Of a DNA stretch of 64,000 nt, positions 33,404 to 44,783 are shown piece by piece. The DNA lies in contig JAIWZP010000007.1 of NCBI GenBank assembly GCA_025201375.1, forward strand, positions 310,001 to 374,000. Direction: 5' to 3'. Origin of the DNA: Gongronella butleri. Taxonomy: Eukaryota > Mucoromycota > Mucoromycetes > Mucorales > Cunninghamellaceae. The translations under genes and the position numbers were made by a program. Positions within the stretch are counted from its first letter, which is position 1. The number at the start of each line of letters is the position of its first letter. The notes below the pieces were generated by a model, which saw nothing but the letters and a program-made list of their open reading frames with translations, made no database searches and was not told the DNA's origin.

Positions 33404-34897
33404 TTACAAGGCATGCGTGGGTGTAGAGGAGGTCGTAGTGTCGTAATACGAGTGCAATCGCTTATTGCGATACAGGATATACTTTGAAAAGGTCGATTTG
33501 CGCGTGCCGATGAAGCGCGAGCCGTGCGAGGCGATTTCTGCGTCGATGAGCGGGAAGAGTAAGGGGCCAAGTCTGCTGGGCTGCTGGTCCTCGGTGAATG
33601 GGCTGAGGGCGGTGGCGGTGAGCGTGCTGCTGATGATATCGGGGAAATCGGCGAGCGAGAACAGGCAAGGGAACTCGGTGTACAAGTGGTGCAGCGTGCG
33701 GCGTGGGTCGGGCGCGTCGGTCGCCATGTAAATCAGGCGCAGACGCGGGTGCAACGATTGGCGCGACTGGATGCGCAAGCACTCGTTCAAGCGTGTGGTC
33801 GTATCGGGCATCATGTCTTCGTCGGTAAAGGCAAAGTCAAGATCGGGGGACCGATAATGTTGCCAAGGATCGACTGGCGCGTCCTCCAGATCAGATGAGG
33901 ATGTGTCGTCGGATGGCGATGGCACATGATCGACGACCACTGGCGCGAAGGAGGTGGCGAGTTGCTCAGCCAAGGTGGCACGAACATCTTGGATTGTTTG
34001 TTCCACGACGGCGCGAAAGACGCCATCGCCCTGTCGCAGATGCAGCGACACAAATTGGCCAGGGCCGCCCAGACGACCAATGATGTCAAGCGCCTGCTGC
34101 AGGACGTTTGGATGGTGGAAGCCGACCTCGCTAAAGAGGTAGTCCCAAAGCCACACCCACGCGGGCTTCTCGAGGGCGAGGCGGAAGGAGCTAAAAAGGG
34201 AGCCAAACACCATGATGCGCTCGGGCCGCGCGGCAAGGTCGTCAATGTCAATCCGCTGCTCAAAGTTTTTCATCTCCATGTTGTTGCTGCGACTGTCGTA
34301 GATGCGGTAGCTGAGGCGGCTCTGGTCGCGGATGTACACCAAGTCCGAGGGCTGCGCGCCAAACTCGCGCGCAAAGTAGTCAATGCCCATGTCGCGCCGC
34401 TGTACGACTCGAATACCGAGATTTGGCAGCGAAGACAGATCAAAAATGTTGGACACGGTTGACGGCATGTATCGGCGGTAACCGTGGCACGAGATGTGGC
34501 TAAAAGGGTCCGAGGAAGACAAGGATGTGGCCATGGTGCTGCCCATTTTCTTGCCGCGCGTGCAATGGCTTAGTTGACGCTCCAATTGCTTAGACTCTCG
34601 CCAATAGTTTGCCTTGCCAATGTTGAGCTCCGGCATGAGCAAGGTGCGATTCAGCTGTTTAGCGAGGACCAAGGCATTGATCAGGGCAATGCGCTGATTA
34701 TGCAGGCCCGAGTGCGGCAAAAAAGTGATGAATTTTTCGTTGGGATCATACTGTGTGAATGGGCGCCGCGGTGGCACCTCCGATGAGTCGTCAAAGGAGC
34801 TCAGCAAGTTTGGCTGCCATTGCGTCGCGTGGATCAGCATCATCAGGCACACAAGGCCTGCGACGATCACCGTCCATATGAGCTTTAATGTGAGCAT
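33404..34897 (-). CDS. GDP-fucose protein O-fucosyltransferase-like type II membrane protein
   Basis: A single open frame gives 497 residues from the methionine at 34897; the frame stays open further upstream but that part is low-complexity and lies in the leader. The N-terminus is a signal anchor (LKLIWTVIVAGLVCLMMLIH), as in Golgi glycosyltransferases. The family features are FLPHSGLHNQRIALINALVL (GDP-fucose O-fucosyltransferase motif I), a central W-x-W-DYLF region, VSLHLRQGD with the conserved HxR near residue 315, and a late ATDA...R segment. The acceptor substrate cannot be deduced. It is intronless, unlike most neighbours. A Ser/Asp-rich insertion (SPSDDTSSSDLEDAP) sits between the two halves of the catalytic domain. 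Confidence 0.75.
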   Translation of the reverse strand: MLTLKLIWTVIVAGLVCLMMLIHATQWQPNLLSSFDDSSEVPPRRPFTQYDPNEKFITFLPHSGLHNQRIALINALVLAKQLNRTLLMPELNIGKANYWRESKQLERQLSHCTRGKKMGSTMATSLSSSDPFSHISCHGYRRYMPSTVSNIFDLSSLPNLGIRVVQRRDMGIDYFAREFGAQPSDLVYIRDQSRLSYRIYDSRSNNMEMKNFEQRIDIDDLAARPERIMVFGSLFSSFRLALEKPAWVWLWDYLFSEVGFHHPNVLQQALDIIGRLGGPGQFVSLHLRQGDGVFRAVVEQTIQDVRATLAEQLATSFAPVVVDHVPSPSDDTSSSDLEDAPVDPWQHYRSPDLDFAFTDEDMMPDTTTRLNECLRIQSRQSLHPRLRLIYMATDAPDPRRTLHHLYTEFPCLFSLADFPDIISSTLTATALSPFTEDQQPSRLGPLLFPLIDAEIASHGSRFIGTRKSTFSKYILYRNKRLHSYYDTTTSSTPTHAL

Positions 34898-35562
34898 CCG
34901 AGAGGTGCAAAGGAAAAAAAAAAAAAAGGGCTGGTATATACTGGGGGTGTGAAAAGTGGAAAGAGAAAGAAAAAAAAAAGATGTGTGAATGTGTGTGTTG
35001 TGTGTGGTCAAAGGTGACCATGCTTGATCCCGTGTTTCCACCATTGGGCGCTCTGCGCAGTGATAAAAATAGCGCTTTTGTTTCATTTTGGAAACCAAAA
35101 CAATAAGGTACACGCACTATTTTTGCTTTCACCGTGTGAGACCAAGCCCAGCGGCTTTCCCCCGCCCCCCGCCAGCTTGAAACTTGCGGCAAGGGGCTGT
35201 AAGTGCGGCATTGGATCAGATGGTTTCTCTCGCATGTTCCTGATGATGCACCCTTGTTTTGGAATGAAGTTGCCTTGCGCTCTGGGACTGCATCGTCCCT
35301 GTTTCTTGCCTATTTTTATTTTTTCTTTCCAGTAGTGCCGCAGAAATCATTGACACTCCGTCGGGAGCATTGGCGGGTGTCACCGTGCACCGAGCCAAAG
35401 CTGAGGATCATCAGCCCAATCGGCATGATGGCATCATCGTTGATGCAGAACCTCTCTCTTGCCTTTTTCATCAATGCAAAAAACAAGGGCCCAAAAAACA
35501 AGGGCCAAAAGGGGTTGCTGTCAACATCTTTTTGCCTTTTTATTTCATCGCTGTAGCCTACT
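34898..35562. other. Intergenic
   Basis: No gene recognised. It contains the leader of the fucosyltransferase-like gene and the 3' flank of ULP1. A short duplication of AACAAGGGCC occurs at about 35474-35505. Confidence 0.5.
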
Positions 35563-36947
35563 TTATATACTCAGTTGCTTTTGCTTGATGTCTAAAATCA
35601 TACGGCGCCGGATGGGCACCATGTCGGCTTGGGTAAAGTCAAACGGGGCTTTTCGCGCCAGGCGCTCGGCAAAGGTGCATGCAAAGACGCCACAATCGGA
35701 CATGTTGCCTTGCTGGGGGATGCCTCGCGTCGTTCCGCCCGTCCATCCCGAGCGATCAAAGGGTGTTTTTTTCTTGTCCATGTGCTCCTTGTCCAGGTAG
35801 TCCATAATGAGCTATTGGGCACAGAACAAAATAAAATAAAAAAAATTGAGCAAAGCGGAGTGTCCCATTTTTTTTGGTCACGTTACCTTGATGGCATGGT
35901 CATGTGACCCGTTGAGGGAGTCATAGACAGAGACGCGCTTGTTGACCATGTCGACGGCCCCAAGTGTCCAATGGTACGAGCGATTGATGGGTATCAGGAC
36001 GAGGTCCTTGCTAAAAATGTCGACACGCTTTGTCCATCGGCGCACCTTGTCGTAGCCCTGATCTCGCAGTGTCGAGCAAAAAAAGGTGTTGAAGCAATGG
36101 ATGGATGGCGCATCCGGTAATGTATTGGCGCGCTCCATGAGCAGCAGCATGTAGAAATTGATGATCTCGTCATTGAGCCATGTCTCGGGCTGCAGCTTTT
36201 GAATGTCCTTGTGCTCGACGACCGCCGTCTTGAATTGCGAGATTGGCCCGCGTCGCGGCGTGTGCAGCAGGTCGTCCACCTATAGAAAAACGAGAAACAA
36301 ACAAACAAAACCAAAAAAGTCAGCTTGTTGCCTGGGCAATGGAGCCACGCTTCATTACCAACGCGTCTTCCTCGGCTGTCAATGGTGGCACGTGCGCCTT
36401 GGCCTTGGGGATTTCCGTGAGTGCCAGCAACGCCTCGAAATCATCCTCTGGCACCACCGGTTGCACAGCCTAATCAAAGAAAACAATGAACAATTTGGCA
36501 AAAGGAGGATACCAGAGGTCACTTTTTTTTTTTTACCTGTATTGTTTCGGCCTGGAGCCGCTTCAATTCCAGCAACTAGAACAAAAAGAAAAGAAAATAG
36601 AGAAAGCGCGTCAACTCGCGCGATTCTTTGGATTGGATTGATCTGTTTTCTGCCTACTTTTGAGCCAAAGTGGCGCCGATTGGCGCAATACGCGACGGAT
36701 GGCTGCCTGTCGGCATCCAGCAGCTGGTCGACCTGGTCGAGGAGGTCGCTCATATCAAAAGCGCTGGACTTGGCCTTGCGAGATCCTTGGGAGCTTGGAT
36801 CCTGCCCGTTCCCCTCTGGTAAAAAAAAGCCAAAAAGAAGACGTGTAAGCGGCCAATTGACAAGACTACTTGGAATTATAATAAAAAAGGCGTCTTACCT
36901 TGCTTAGTTTTGTGCTTGTAGGGTGTGATATTAGCAGTGGTGGCCAT
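35563..36947 (-). CDS. ULP1: SUMO-specific cysteine protease, ULP1/SENP type (C48)
   Basis: Six exons (36947-36899, 36815-36658, 36575-36537, 36469-36359, 36279-35887, 35811-35563) give 332 residues. The N-terminal third is low-complexity and the catalytic domain covers roughly the last 220 residues: WLNDEIINFYMLLLMER (SUMO-contact region), DLVLIPINRSYHWTLGAVD with the active His, VYDSLNGSH with the Asp, and IPQQGNMSDCGVFACTFAER with the oxyanion Gln and active Cys. It removes or matures SUMO. It is shorter than yeast Ulp1 (621) because the N-terminal targeting region is reduced. Intron 2 holds TTGACGCG. Divergent from the aldehyde dehydrogenase. Confidence 0.93.
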
Positions 36948-37111
36948 GGACAGAATTAAAAGAGTGACAAAAAGAACATAAAACGAAAGAGAATCCAAAA
37001 AAGGATCTCCGCAAGGGAAGGCAATTGGCACCCCAGCCAATGATGATATTATAATTTCCCCCCTCCCCATTCCCCTCTTTTTTTTTCTGCTCTTTTTCAT
37101 ACTACTGTATT
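36948..37111. promoter_or_regulatory. Divergent promoter between ULP1 and the aldehyde dehydrogenase
   Basis: Only 164 bases separate the two start codons, so both promoters and leaders must overlap here. The segment has an ATAAT/TATTATAA-rich patch at about 37045-37055 and a C/T-rich tract before the right-hand start. Individual sites cannot be assigned. Confidence 0.5.
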
Positions 37112-38596
37112 ATGACTCTCTCCTTGTCACGACTATGGCCCTCGTGGCAGAAAAAGGCACTTTTAGGTGCTTTTAGCGGCGGGACGTTGCGTGACGGGGG
37201 ACGAGGTGCGACGGGACGGTCTCTTGTCAATCCCATGACGGCGCAAGAGGTTGTTCAGGTGCTGGACACGACGACCGGCGATGTGGACGCTGCTGTGGAC
37301 GCTGCTTCGGTTGCACAGGGGGTCTGGGGGTCTGTTTCGGGCATTGTTCGACGCGACGCGCTTTTGAAGCTCTCTGACGCGATTATGGCGCATCGAGACG
37401 CGCTTGCGGCCATGGAAACACTTCAAACAGGCAAGCCATTGGGTGACGCGGTGCTTGAGATGGATGAAGTGTCGCACGCGCTTAGACATTTTGCTGGTTA
37501 TGCGGATAAACCTCTTGCCGTCTCGCTGGCCGAGCATGGAACGGAAGGCGGGAACGTGGGCATGCATATGACGACCCATCGCGAGCCATTGGGCGTCTGT
37601 GGCCTCATCACGTCTTACAATTACCCACTCATGTTGACCGGATGGAAGCTTGCACCTGCCCTGGCAGCCGGCAATGCCGTCATTATCAAGCCTGCTCCTC
37701 AGACACCCCTCACGTCTCTTGCTCTTGCAGAATTAGCAGCCAAAGTGCTTCCCAAAGATCTCGTGCAGGTCTTACCGGGAGGTGTCGACACGGGCAAGGC
37801 CATTGTTGCACGCGTGGACAAGACAAGCTTCACAGGTAGCACGCCCGGCGGCCAAGCCATCATGCGCCAGGCCGCAGACACGTTGCAGCCATTGACACTT
37901 GAATGTGGCGGCAAAAACAGCGTCATTGTCGCCAAAGACGCCGATTTGCCCCGTGCCGTGGAATTCATTGCTCAGGGCGCCTTTAGTAATGCCGGTCAGA
38001 ATTGCTGCGCTGCCTCGCGTGTTCTCGTCCATGCAGACGTCCATGATCAATTCGTAAACTTGCTCGAAAACGAGACTCGCAAGTGGAAACCTTATATGGA
38101 CGCGTCAAACGCGTCTGCGGATTCGGCACAACGCTTCTATGGCCCATTGATCGACAAGCAGCAGCTAACACGCGTCCAAAGATACATTGACCCCACGCGC
38201 GCCGCGTTCCAGGCACCGGCCGTCGAAGAAAATACCGGATTTTACGCAACTCCTACCGTTTATACGCAAGTGGATGATCACGACGCGCTTGCACAGGAAG
38301 AAATATTTGGTCCCGTGCTGTCGGTGCTGCGGCCATTCACATCCACGGAAGAAGCCATTGTGCGCGCAAACGGGACGCCATTTGGCCTTGCCGCCGGTGT
38401 GTTTGCAGGCAATTACAGCACCGCGCATCATATAGCGTCCAAGCTCCAGACGGGCATTGTGTGGATCAACACGTACAATTACTTGCCCGCGTCATTTCCC
38501 TTTGGTGGCCGCAAGCTGTCTGGCTTTGGCAAGGATCTAGGCGCAAATGCGCTCGCCGAATTCACTTTTACAAAGAGCATTCTCCACGGTCTCTAG
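37112..38596 (+). CDS. Aldehyde dehydrogenase family protein
   Basis: Intronless, 494 residues. It has the NAD-binding GxxPW-type region in degenerate form (GLITSYNYPLMLTGWKLAPA), KPAPQTPL, SFTGSTPGGQAI, catalytic Glu in TLECGGKN (residue 264), catalytic Cys in NAGQNCCAASR (residue 298) and EEIFGPVLSVL plus PFGGRKLSGFGKDLG near the end. The overall form is closest to betaine/aminoaldehyde-type enzymes; note Tyr-Pro in place of the usual Phe/Trp after Asn. The first 35 residues are basic and Ser/Arg-containing and could be a mitochondrial presequence. Absence of introns next to multi-exon genes could mean intron loss or acquisition, but base use does not look foreign. Confidence 0.92.
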   Translation: MTLSLSRLWPSWQKKALLGAFSGGTLRDGGRGATGRSLVNPMTAQEVVQVLDTTTGDVDAAVDAASVAQGVWGSVSGIVRRDALLKLSDAIMAHRDALAAMETLQTGKPLGDAVLEMDEVSHALRHFAGYADKPLAVSLAEHGTEGGNVGMHMTTHREPLGVCGLITSYNYPLMLTGWKLAPALAAGNAVIIKPAPQTPLTSLALAELAAKVLPKDLVQVLPGGVDTGKAIVARVDKTSFTGSTPGGQAIMRQAADTLQPLTLECGGKNSVIVAKDADLPRAVEFIAQGAFSNAGQNCCAASRVLVHADVHDQFVNLLENETRKWKPYMDASNASADSAQRFYGPLIDKQQLTRVQRYIDPTRAAFQAPAVEENTGFYATPTVYTQVDDHDALAQEEIFGPVLSVLRPFTSTEEAIVRANGTPFGLAAGVFAGNYSTAHHIASKLQTGIVWINTYNYLPASFPFGGRKLSGFGKDLGANALAEFTFTKSILHGL

Positions 38597-38904
38597 ATTT
38601 TGGCATTGTAAAAAAGTAAAAATAAAAAAAAAACCAGCATCAATAGATTTTTTTTCTCGCCCCATGGTCACATGGATTCCCCTTGATGTCCCCTGCAATG
38701 AGAACAATGAGGCAAAAAAAAAAAAAAAAAAAAAAAAAATCATGCCTCGTCGGCATTGCAAAATGACGAGACCAAAACTTGGGAAGCGCCCATTCGCTCT
38801 TTTTCTTTTTTTTTTTTTTTCTCTCTTTTTTTTTTGGGTCCCCTTTTGTCCCTTGCTTTCTTTTTCTTTTTTGCTTTGTTTCCTTTTTTTTGGCTTTTTG
38901 AAAA

Positions 38905-40251
38905 ATGTCGTTTTTTAGAAGCGTGTTTTTCCTTTTGCTTCTAGTGAATGCGAGTTTTCTTGGGTATGACTACTACAAGGGTGGGCATATTGGCGAGAAT
39001 CTCGTGTTTCACGCGCGCAACCTGGACGCGCAGACGGTGCAAGCCCAGTTCCATCAAGTGGTGCAAGATGTCAAGGGGTTCAAGCCTGACATGATTGCCG
39101 GCAAGGTGAATGCGGCGTTTGCGCAGCTCAAGGACATCAATTCGTTGCAGGATGTGCTTACGCTGGTGCGCGACAAGACGAGCCCAGGCGGTGGTGTGAT
39201 CACCAAGGATGGCAATGTGTATGTCCTTACGCAAGACAACTTTTACAAGGTGATTGACGGATCGCGTCCTGCTCTTGTTGAATTCTACGCGCCATGGTGC
39301 GGCCACTGCAAGACCCTTGCGCCTGTATATGCGGAACTTGGCGATGCATTCGCCCACAGCGACGATGTGATCATTGCCAAGGTCAATGCCGACGACCACC
39401 GCGATTTGGGCGCCGCCTTTGGTGTGCAAGGCTTCCCGACACTCAAATGGTTCCCCAAGGGCGTGACCACCAGTGCTGGCGTCGTCGACTATAGCAGCGG
39501 CCGTGATCTGAACGCATTGAGCAAGTTTGTCCACGAGAAATCCGGTGTCCGCCCTCGTATTCGCGCAACTGTGTCCCACGTCAAGACCCTGACCACCGCC
39601 AACTTCCACGACCTCGTCGACGACAAGCAGTCCGGCACCCTCGTCGAGTTTTACGCATCGTGGTGCGGCCATTGCAAGAATTTGGCCCCCATTTACGAAA
39701 AAGTCGGCAATGCCTTTGCCAACGAGCCCAATTGCCACGTGGCCAAGATTGACGCCGACATTGAGCGCGCCATTGGCACCGAATATGACATCTCGGGCTT
39801 CCCCACCATCAAGTTCTTCCCTGCCAATGGCGGCGACCCCATTCCTTTTGAAGGCGCACGCACCGAGGCTGGCTTTTTGGAGTTTTTGAATGAAAAGTGC
39901 GGTACCCACCGCGTCGTCGGCGGCACCCTCAACACGCTCGCCGGCCGCATCGCCGAGCTCGACAAGGCCGCCACGGAGTTCATCAAAGGTGATGATACCA
40001 AGCGCCAACAGGTGTTTGCCGCCGCGAACGAGTCCGTTGCCGCTCAAGGCAACTCGAAATACGCCAAATACTATGTGAAGCTCATGGAAAAGATCCTCGA
40101 GCAAGGCAATGCCTTCATCGCAAAGGAGAGCGCTCGTGTCAACAAGATCATCAAGTCAAACACCGTCACCCCCGCCAAACTCGACGACTTTACCATCCGT
40201 CAAAACATCCTTAATGTCTTTGACGGCAAGGCCGACCCCATCGACCAATAA
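38905..40251 (+). CDS. Protein disulfide isomerase with two thioredoxin domains and an ERp29c-like tail
   Basis: Intronless, 448 residues. A hydrophobic N-terminus (signal peptide or anchor, residues 5-20) is followed by about 85 residues of helical region without family match, then thioredoxin domain a (YAPWCGHCKTLAP, CGHC at 132-135) and domain a' (YASWCGHCKNLAP, CGHC at 254-257), each with its cis-Pro (GFPTLKWFP, GFPTIKFFP), and a C-terminal helical domain like ERp29c/PDI-D (about 335-435). It oxidises and isomerises disulfides in the ER. The protein ends DPIDQ and lacks K/HDEL, so retention must work another way, perhaps through a retained N-terminal anchor. It is convergent with NTF2. 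Confidence 0.92.
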   Translation: MSFFRSVFFLLLLVNASFLGYDYYKGGHIGENLVFHARNLDAQTVQAQFHQVVQDVKGFKPDMIAGKVNAAFAQLKDINSLQDVLTLVRDKTSPGGGVITKDGNVYVLTQDNFYKVIDGSRPALVEFYAPWCGHCKTLAPVYAELGDAFAHSDDVIIAKVNADDHRDLGAAFGVQGFPTLKWFPKGVTTSAGVVDYSSGRDLNALSKFVHEKSGVRPRIRATVSHVKTLTTANFHDLVDDKQSGTLVEFYASWCGHCKNLAPIYEKVGNAFANEPNCHVAKIDADIERAIGTEYDISGFPTIKFFPANGGDPIPFEGARTEAGFLEFLNEKCGTHRVVGGTLNTLAGRIAELDKAATEFIKGDDTKRQQVFAAANESVAAQGNSKYAKYYVKLMEKILEQGNAFIAKESARVNKIIKSNTVTPAKLDDFTIRQNILNVFDGKADPIDQ

Positions 40252-40482
40252 CCTCCCCCCTCGTTTTTCGTGTTTCTCTATCCATTTCTTTTGTGAATAA
40301 ATAAAAAAAATTTGTAAAAGGTTATTTTTTTTTTGAAAAAAAAGGAAAAAAAGTAATTAGGACGCAACGCGTGTGGGTTTTATTTGCCGTTGGCTTGTGG
40401 ACAGAAAGGATCCGGGCATGGGGGGGAGGGGAAGGGGCGAAATGATGGGAATGGAGAGATCAACAGGGGAACGCGTGGAATT

Positions 40483-41137
40483 TTAAGCACCGTAGATCAA
40501 GCGGAACACGTCGTTGAACACCCAGTACGAGCCGCCCTCAGGAATCAAATGGAAGGTCTGCGAGAACATTTGGGGGTTCTGTTCCTCATCCACCTGGAAA
40601 AAAAAAAGAGCAATCGGGGGTGAGTCACACATGTAAATCATCAAAAAGAAAAAAAAAAAAAAAAAGGACATTACAAGCAAGAGACCAGTGACAATCACAA
40701 TGATGGAAGCGCCATCAGGCGACGAGGGCTGAGCGTCAATGGTGGAGATTTGGTGAGCAACTTTTTGGAAGGGGAGACCCTGTGGATAAGAAAAAAAAAA
40801 AAAAAAGAGAAATCCGCATTAGTGTCCGAGGTTTGTGTCCTTTCCACCACCCCAAACTTACGACCAAACGCTCGACAATGGCATTGGCGCCCTGGACTTG
40901 GCCACCTTCAAAGGTCAACATGGAGCTGTCGCGCTGTTCACAAGAAAAAAGAGATTAAAAAAAAAAAGATGTAAATAGCAGCACGACGACAAATCGACAG
41001 AAAAAAGCGCGAAACGCGCGTGTCGACCCTTTTTTCGTAATTCTTACGTAGAGGTTCACCAATTGCTGGCGGCCAGTGTCAAAGGTTTGGTAGTAGAATT
41101 CAACAAAAGAACGAGCAACAGCGTTAATGTCGGCCAT
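40483..41137 (-). CDS. NTF2: Nuclear transport factor 2
   Basis: Four exons (41137-41048, 40933-40862, 40779-40675, 40593-40483) give 125 residues, the normal size. NTF2 imports RanGDP into the nucleus and binds FxFG nucleoporins. Visible features are [51 protein letters not shown] and the C-terminal [20 protein letters not shown] with FRLIYGA. All junctions are in phase. Confidence 0.96.
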
Positions 41138-43012
41138 GTCGGTGTATAGTGAAGAGGTTAAACAGGAAAAAGAACGACGTGAAAAACAAAAAGCCCAAAA
41201 TTTTTTTGTAGGGATGACTGAAACGAACTCCGCCACTTCAATTCATTGGCCGAGGCGCCTGTCCTCGCGCCCCCCTTTTCACATCCTGCAAATTTGGTGC
41301 CCGTTCCCGCCCCCTTACTTTTTTTTTTTTTTTTTACACCAAAGCCAGGGCAGCCAGGCCATTGACTAACACCCGCACCAAGGCATTGAGAACGTGACCC
41401 CACTTTAAAATGGCAGCCTTTCCGATCAGCGGCATTTGATCTTTTCAAATGCACAAATGGCCATGATAGTCCAAGCGGCTTTCTCATTCTTTTTGGTCAA
41501 AAGCTCCTTTTGTGCGGACGCTGTGCAGGTCACGCGCGTGAAAAATTAGACAGGCGTTGTGTAGCTGCGGTTGCACATCTAAAAAAAAACAAATTGAGGG
41601 CCAATTCTGTGCTTGAATAAGAGAATGAACAATGAAGGTACACCTGGTTGCCGTTTGCTGTAATTCATTTCCTGGTGTCGTGAATTGGGATAGTGGGGAT
41701 CGATTACGGCCGTGCATGGTCCTTTGCTAGGCTGCCCCCCCCATTTCTGACCTGTCACGTTCTAAAAGGCTTACAGTACCCGTTATTTTGCGCAATAAAA
41801 TATGAATTCGTCACTCCAACACCCACATACTCGGGTTTTGGCTAATCGTGATGAAGCTGCAGCAGGTGATTTAGATGTTATCGAGGGTGTACAATCTTAT
41901 GGTAATGCTTAAATTACATCTCCAATTGCAGGATTTTGAGTATTTCACGATTTGGCTCAGTGTTTTGCGGTTTGCTCTAATGGAATTGCCTCAAAAACGT
42001 ATTCTGACAGCACTATACTGTAGTATTAGCGCTGATGATTCGGAAGGCATCGAAGATAAGCTGCACCTTGCCGATTTGCTTGATTTGCCTTGTTCACAAC
42101 TTTTTTTTTTCTATTCATAGTTGCAATGCAGGGCATCGGCAAAGCCATTGGCGTCGATGTCAACGACTCTGTGCAACAAGGAGCCTAGAGCACCAAGTCT
42201 GCCACCCTGTTGAGCACGTTTTATGTTTATTTGAAGACCATGAATAAGGCCAAAGTAAATATGCAACGCGTTGACTTGATGATGATAAACCTCCAGGAGT
42301 CGCGTTTTGTGTAAAGAAAAGGGCGATTGACTCTTGGGATTCCAAGATGCAGTTCTTTTTATTATGCTTTGGATTGTTGTCGATGAAATCATGTCCATCA
42401 AGGTAATCTGCCTTTTGAACGTACGTTTCAAGCTGTTCTCGTTCGAATGGCCTCACCCCTGGAACATAGCGGTCACTGGATGGCATGCAAACACGTTTTT
42501 TTTTCTAGGGAATACAGTATTATACTACAGTCGAGGAATCGAAAAAGAAAAATTAGAGTTGTCTTTATCATACTGTAAAACAACAACAAGAGTAGGCTTT
42601 GTGGGCAATCGAATGGCGTCGATTGTATTAAAAGGGTTTCTTGCTTGGGGTGAGCGTATTTGAAAACAGGACAAAACATTTTTTTCTGGTTTGACGCGTC
42701 TCAACACTGAAAGAGCAAAAATATGCATCTCGCGACGTTTTTATAGATCGCATCTTGGTTTTCTTTATAATATCATAATACGTAGACGGCACAATATGTA
42801 CGATGTCAAGTGGTTCTCACTCGCATCTCAAGATACAAAAAAAAATAGAGCCATTATCAACTGGGTCCATGATGCATCATGAAAAGACGCGAGACAAGCG
42901 GGATAAAACATAATTCGGGTCAAAAAAGCAAGTAGAAAGTGCATATTTTTGGGGATTTTTATTTGTTGGGAGATCAGGAAATACAAGGAAAAGCAGAGAA
43001 ACATTGGCGTTT
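41138..43012. other. Gene-poor region
   Basis: Only short frames without family signature. Reverse-strand pieces between 42110 and 42490 and a forward piece at 41875-42120 were considered and not accepted. Several TACTGTA/TACAGTA words occur (42013, 42515, 42570). Confidence 0.55.
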
Positions 43013-44783
43013 CTAATGGAGATTGGACAAGATTTGAGTCAACTGCTGATTGGAAAAGGGAATATTCAAAGGTGCAGCTGGCGCGGGAGCGGTGGTGGTC
43101 ATTGGAGTGGTGGCGGTTGCTGATGAATAGCTGGTATGTTGAAGAGGGGCGGAATTGATTGTGTAAGAGGGGGGCTGATGGGTGTAGTACGGCTGGGGCA
43201 CTTGTTGCTGCTGCTGCTGCTGCTGCTGCTGGGACGGCTGGTATAGCTGATAGGGCTGTGCAAAGGTGGGCGCGGGTGGCGAGGTATGTGCTGGAGCGGA
43301 AGATGCAGGCGAGGCGCGCTGCGCATCTAATGCCTGCTTCAATGGCTCGTAGAACGTGTCAAACAAGTGCGCAAGCTGGCGGATGTACTCGGGTGACAAA
43401 GTTGACACGTCAATACCAGAAGATGCCGGCTGTGGCGTTGCGAACATTGGCTGTTGCTGCACTTGTGGCTGCTGTTGCATTGGCTGCGACACGGGCTGTT
43501 GTGGCACAGGTGCACCTTTGGATTGCATGCTTTGCTGAATCAGACGCATGGCTTCTGGGATGGGTACGTGGTTGTGAACTATAGAGAGAAAAAAAGGAGG
43601 GGAAACGTTAATATACGACGTTTCTGACAGTTTTCTTCTTTTTTTTTCTTTTTTCTTTTTTTTTCCCTTTACCTTGGAAATTGGACCTTGGGCCATTGTG
43701 CGTAGTGGCAATGTAGAGATCGACGGTTTCGGACGAGACATGATGATCATTGAGGGAAAGAACAAAGGGGGAGCCATTGTGAATGAGATCGGACACGAGT
43801 TTGATGGATTTGTCATAGGGTTTTGGAAAGATCAAGATTGGATTCAGGCCAGCACGCGTGCAGGCGTTTTTGACATACTCACCATAGCCGCGCTCGACAC
43901 GGTCCCACAGCACAATGTCTACATGATCTGGGCCAAGGGACGCACGTCGGGGCGGCGAGCGTGCTTGATGCATGGGTCCCTGATGAGCCTGATGTGTCTG
44001 ATGCGTCTGATGATGCTGCTGCTGATGCTGCAGCTGCTGCGGCTTTTGGTAAGGCTGCTTCTTTTTCTTGTTCACCTTGTTATTCACCTTGTTGTTGTTG
44101 CCTTGATATGGCGCACGATGCAGCGGCGATCGGTTGCCGGGGCCGCGACGCGGCGGGCTCCGTGTGTTTTTCTGCACAGGCGAGTCTTGCTCTGATAGCG
44201 AGCGCACCGTTCCACCAGGGCTGACCACTACAAGAAAGGAGAATAAAAAAAAAAAGGGGGGATGAGTGGGATGCTTTTTCCTTTTTTTTTTTTGATTTTT
44301 GGACTTACAAAGCTGATGATGATCATGCACACGGCCATGGACGGCTTGAATGGCCCTTTGGCAGCTCTGCGCGTCATTGAATTGAATGGTGCCGACGTGA
44401 TTTTGGATGTCGATTTGGCATATTTTACCATAAGACTTGAAAGTATTGAGGAGGTCGAAATTGTTCCAAGCAGGGGGCAGCTGGCGGACGGTTAGCACAC
44501 TCTCGGGGACGACCTCCTTTGGATTCAAACGCAATACATGCTGGGCACCCTTGGACGTACGATACGTCGTCACAGTCTTAGATGAACCCTTCTCAAGCCC
44601 CTGCGGTTCCCCCGCGCTCTGAACACCATCAACATCCATATCATTATGCCCAAGCAGCTCGCTGGTTTTGTCTTCAATGGGAGCAGGCCGCGGCTGGCTC
44701 GGCGACGGCTGGTTGGCGGCAAAAAGCGACGACAAGAAATTGTCCACCTCGGAAGGAAGACCCTCCTTACTAGCAACAGACAT
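43013..44783 (-). CDS. Nab3-like RNA-binding protein (RRM, P/Q-rich tail)
   Basis: Three exons (44783-44309, 44227-43673, 43578-43013) give 531 residues. The RRM lies at about residues 100-165: SVLTVRQLPPAWNNFDLLNT (RNP2 region), GKICQIDIQNHVGTIQFNDA (RNP1 region), RAIQAVHG. The long N-rich, basic linker is followed by an anticodon-binding-like fold (HVDIVLWDRVERGYGEYVKN; ILIFPKPYDKSIKLVSDLI; FVLSLNDHH) and a C-terminal Pro/Gln-rich region with a pure poly-Gln run at about 43205-43232. RRM plus this fold plus Q-rich tail matches fungal Nab3 and animal NCOA5-type proteins. In yeast Nab3 terminates non-coding RNA transcription; the role here is inferred. Confidence 0.65.

Noticed and set aside
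34898..35113. N-terminal extension of the fucosyltransferase-like ORF
   Set aside because: The extra 72 residues are Phe/Ser/Thr-rich low complexity from a T-rich leader; the signal anchor begins at the chosen methionine.
38941..40104. 387-residue reverse ORF over the PDI gene
   Set aside because: It is antisense to an intact PDI with two CGHC sites; long antisense frames are expected from biased codon use.
42111..42490. Reverse ORFs of about 107 residues
   Set aside because: Two overlapping frames of equal length without motif; no family recognised.
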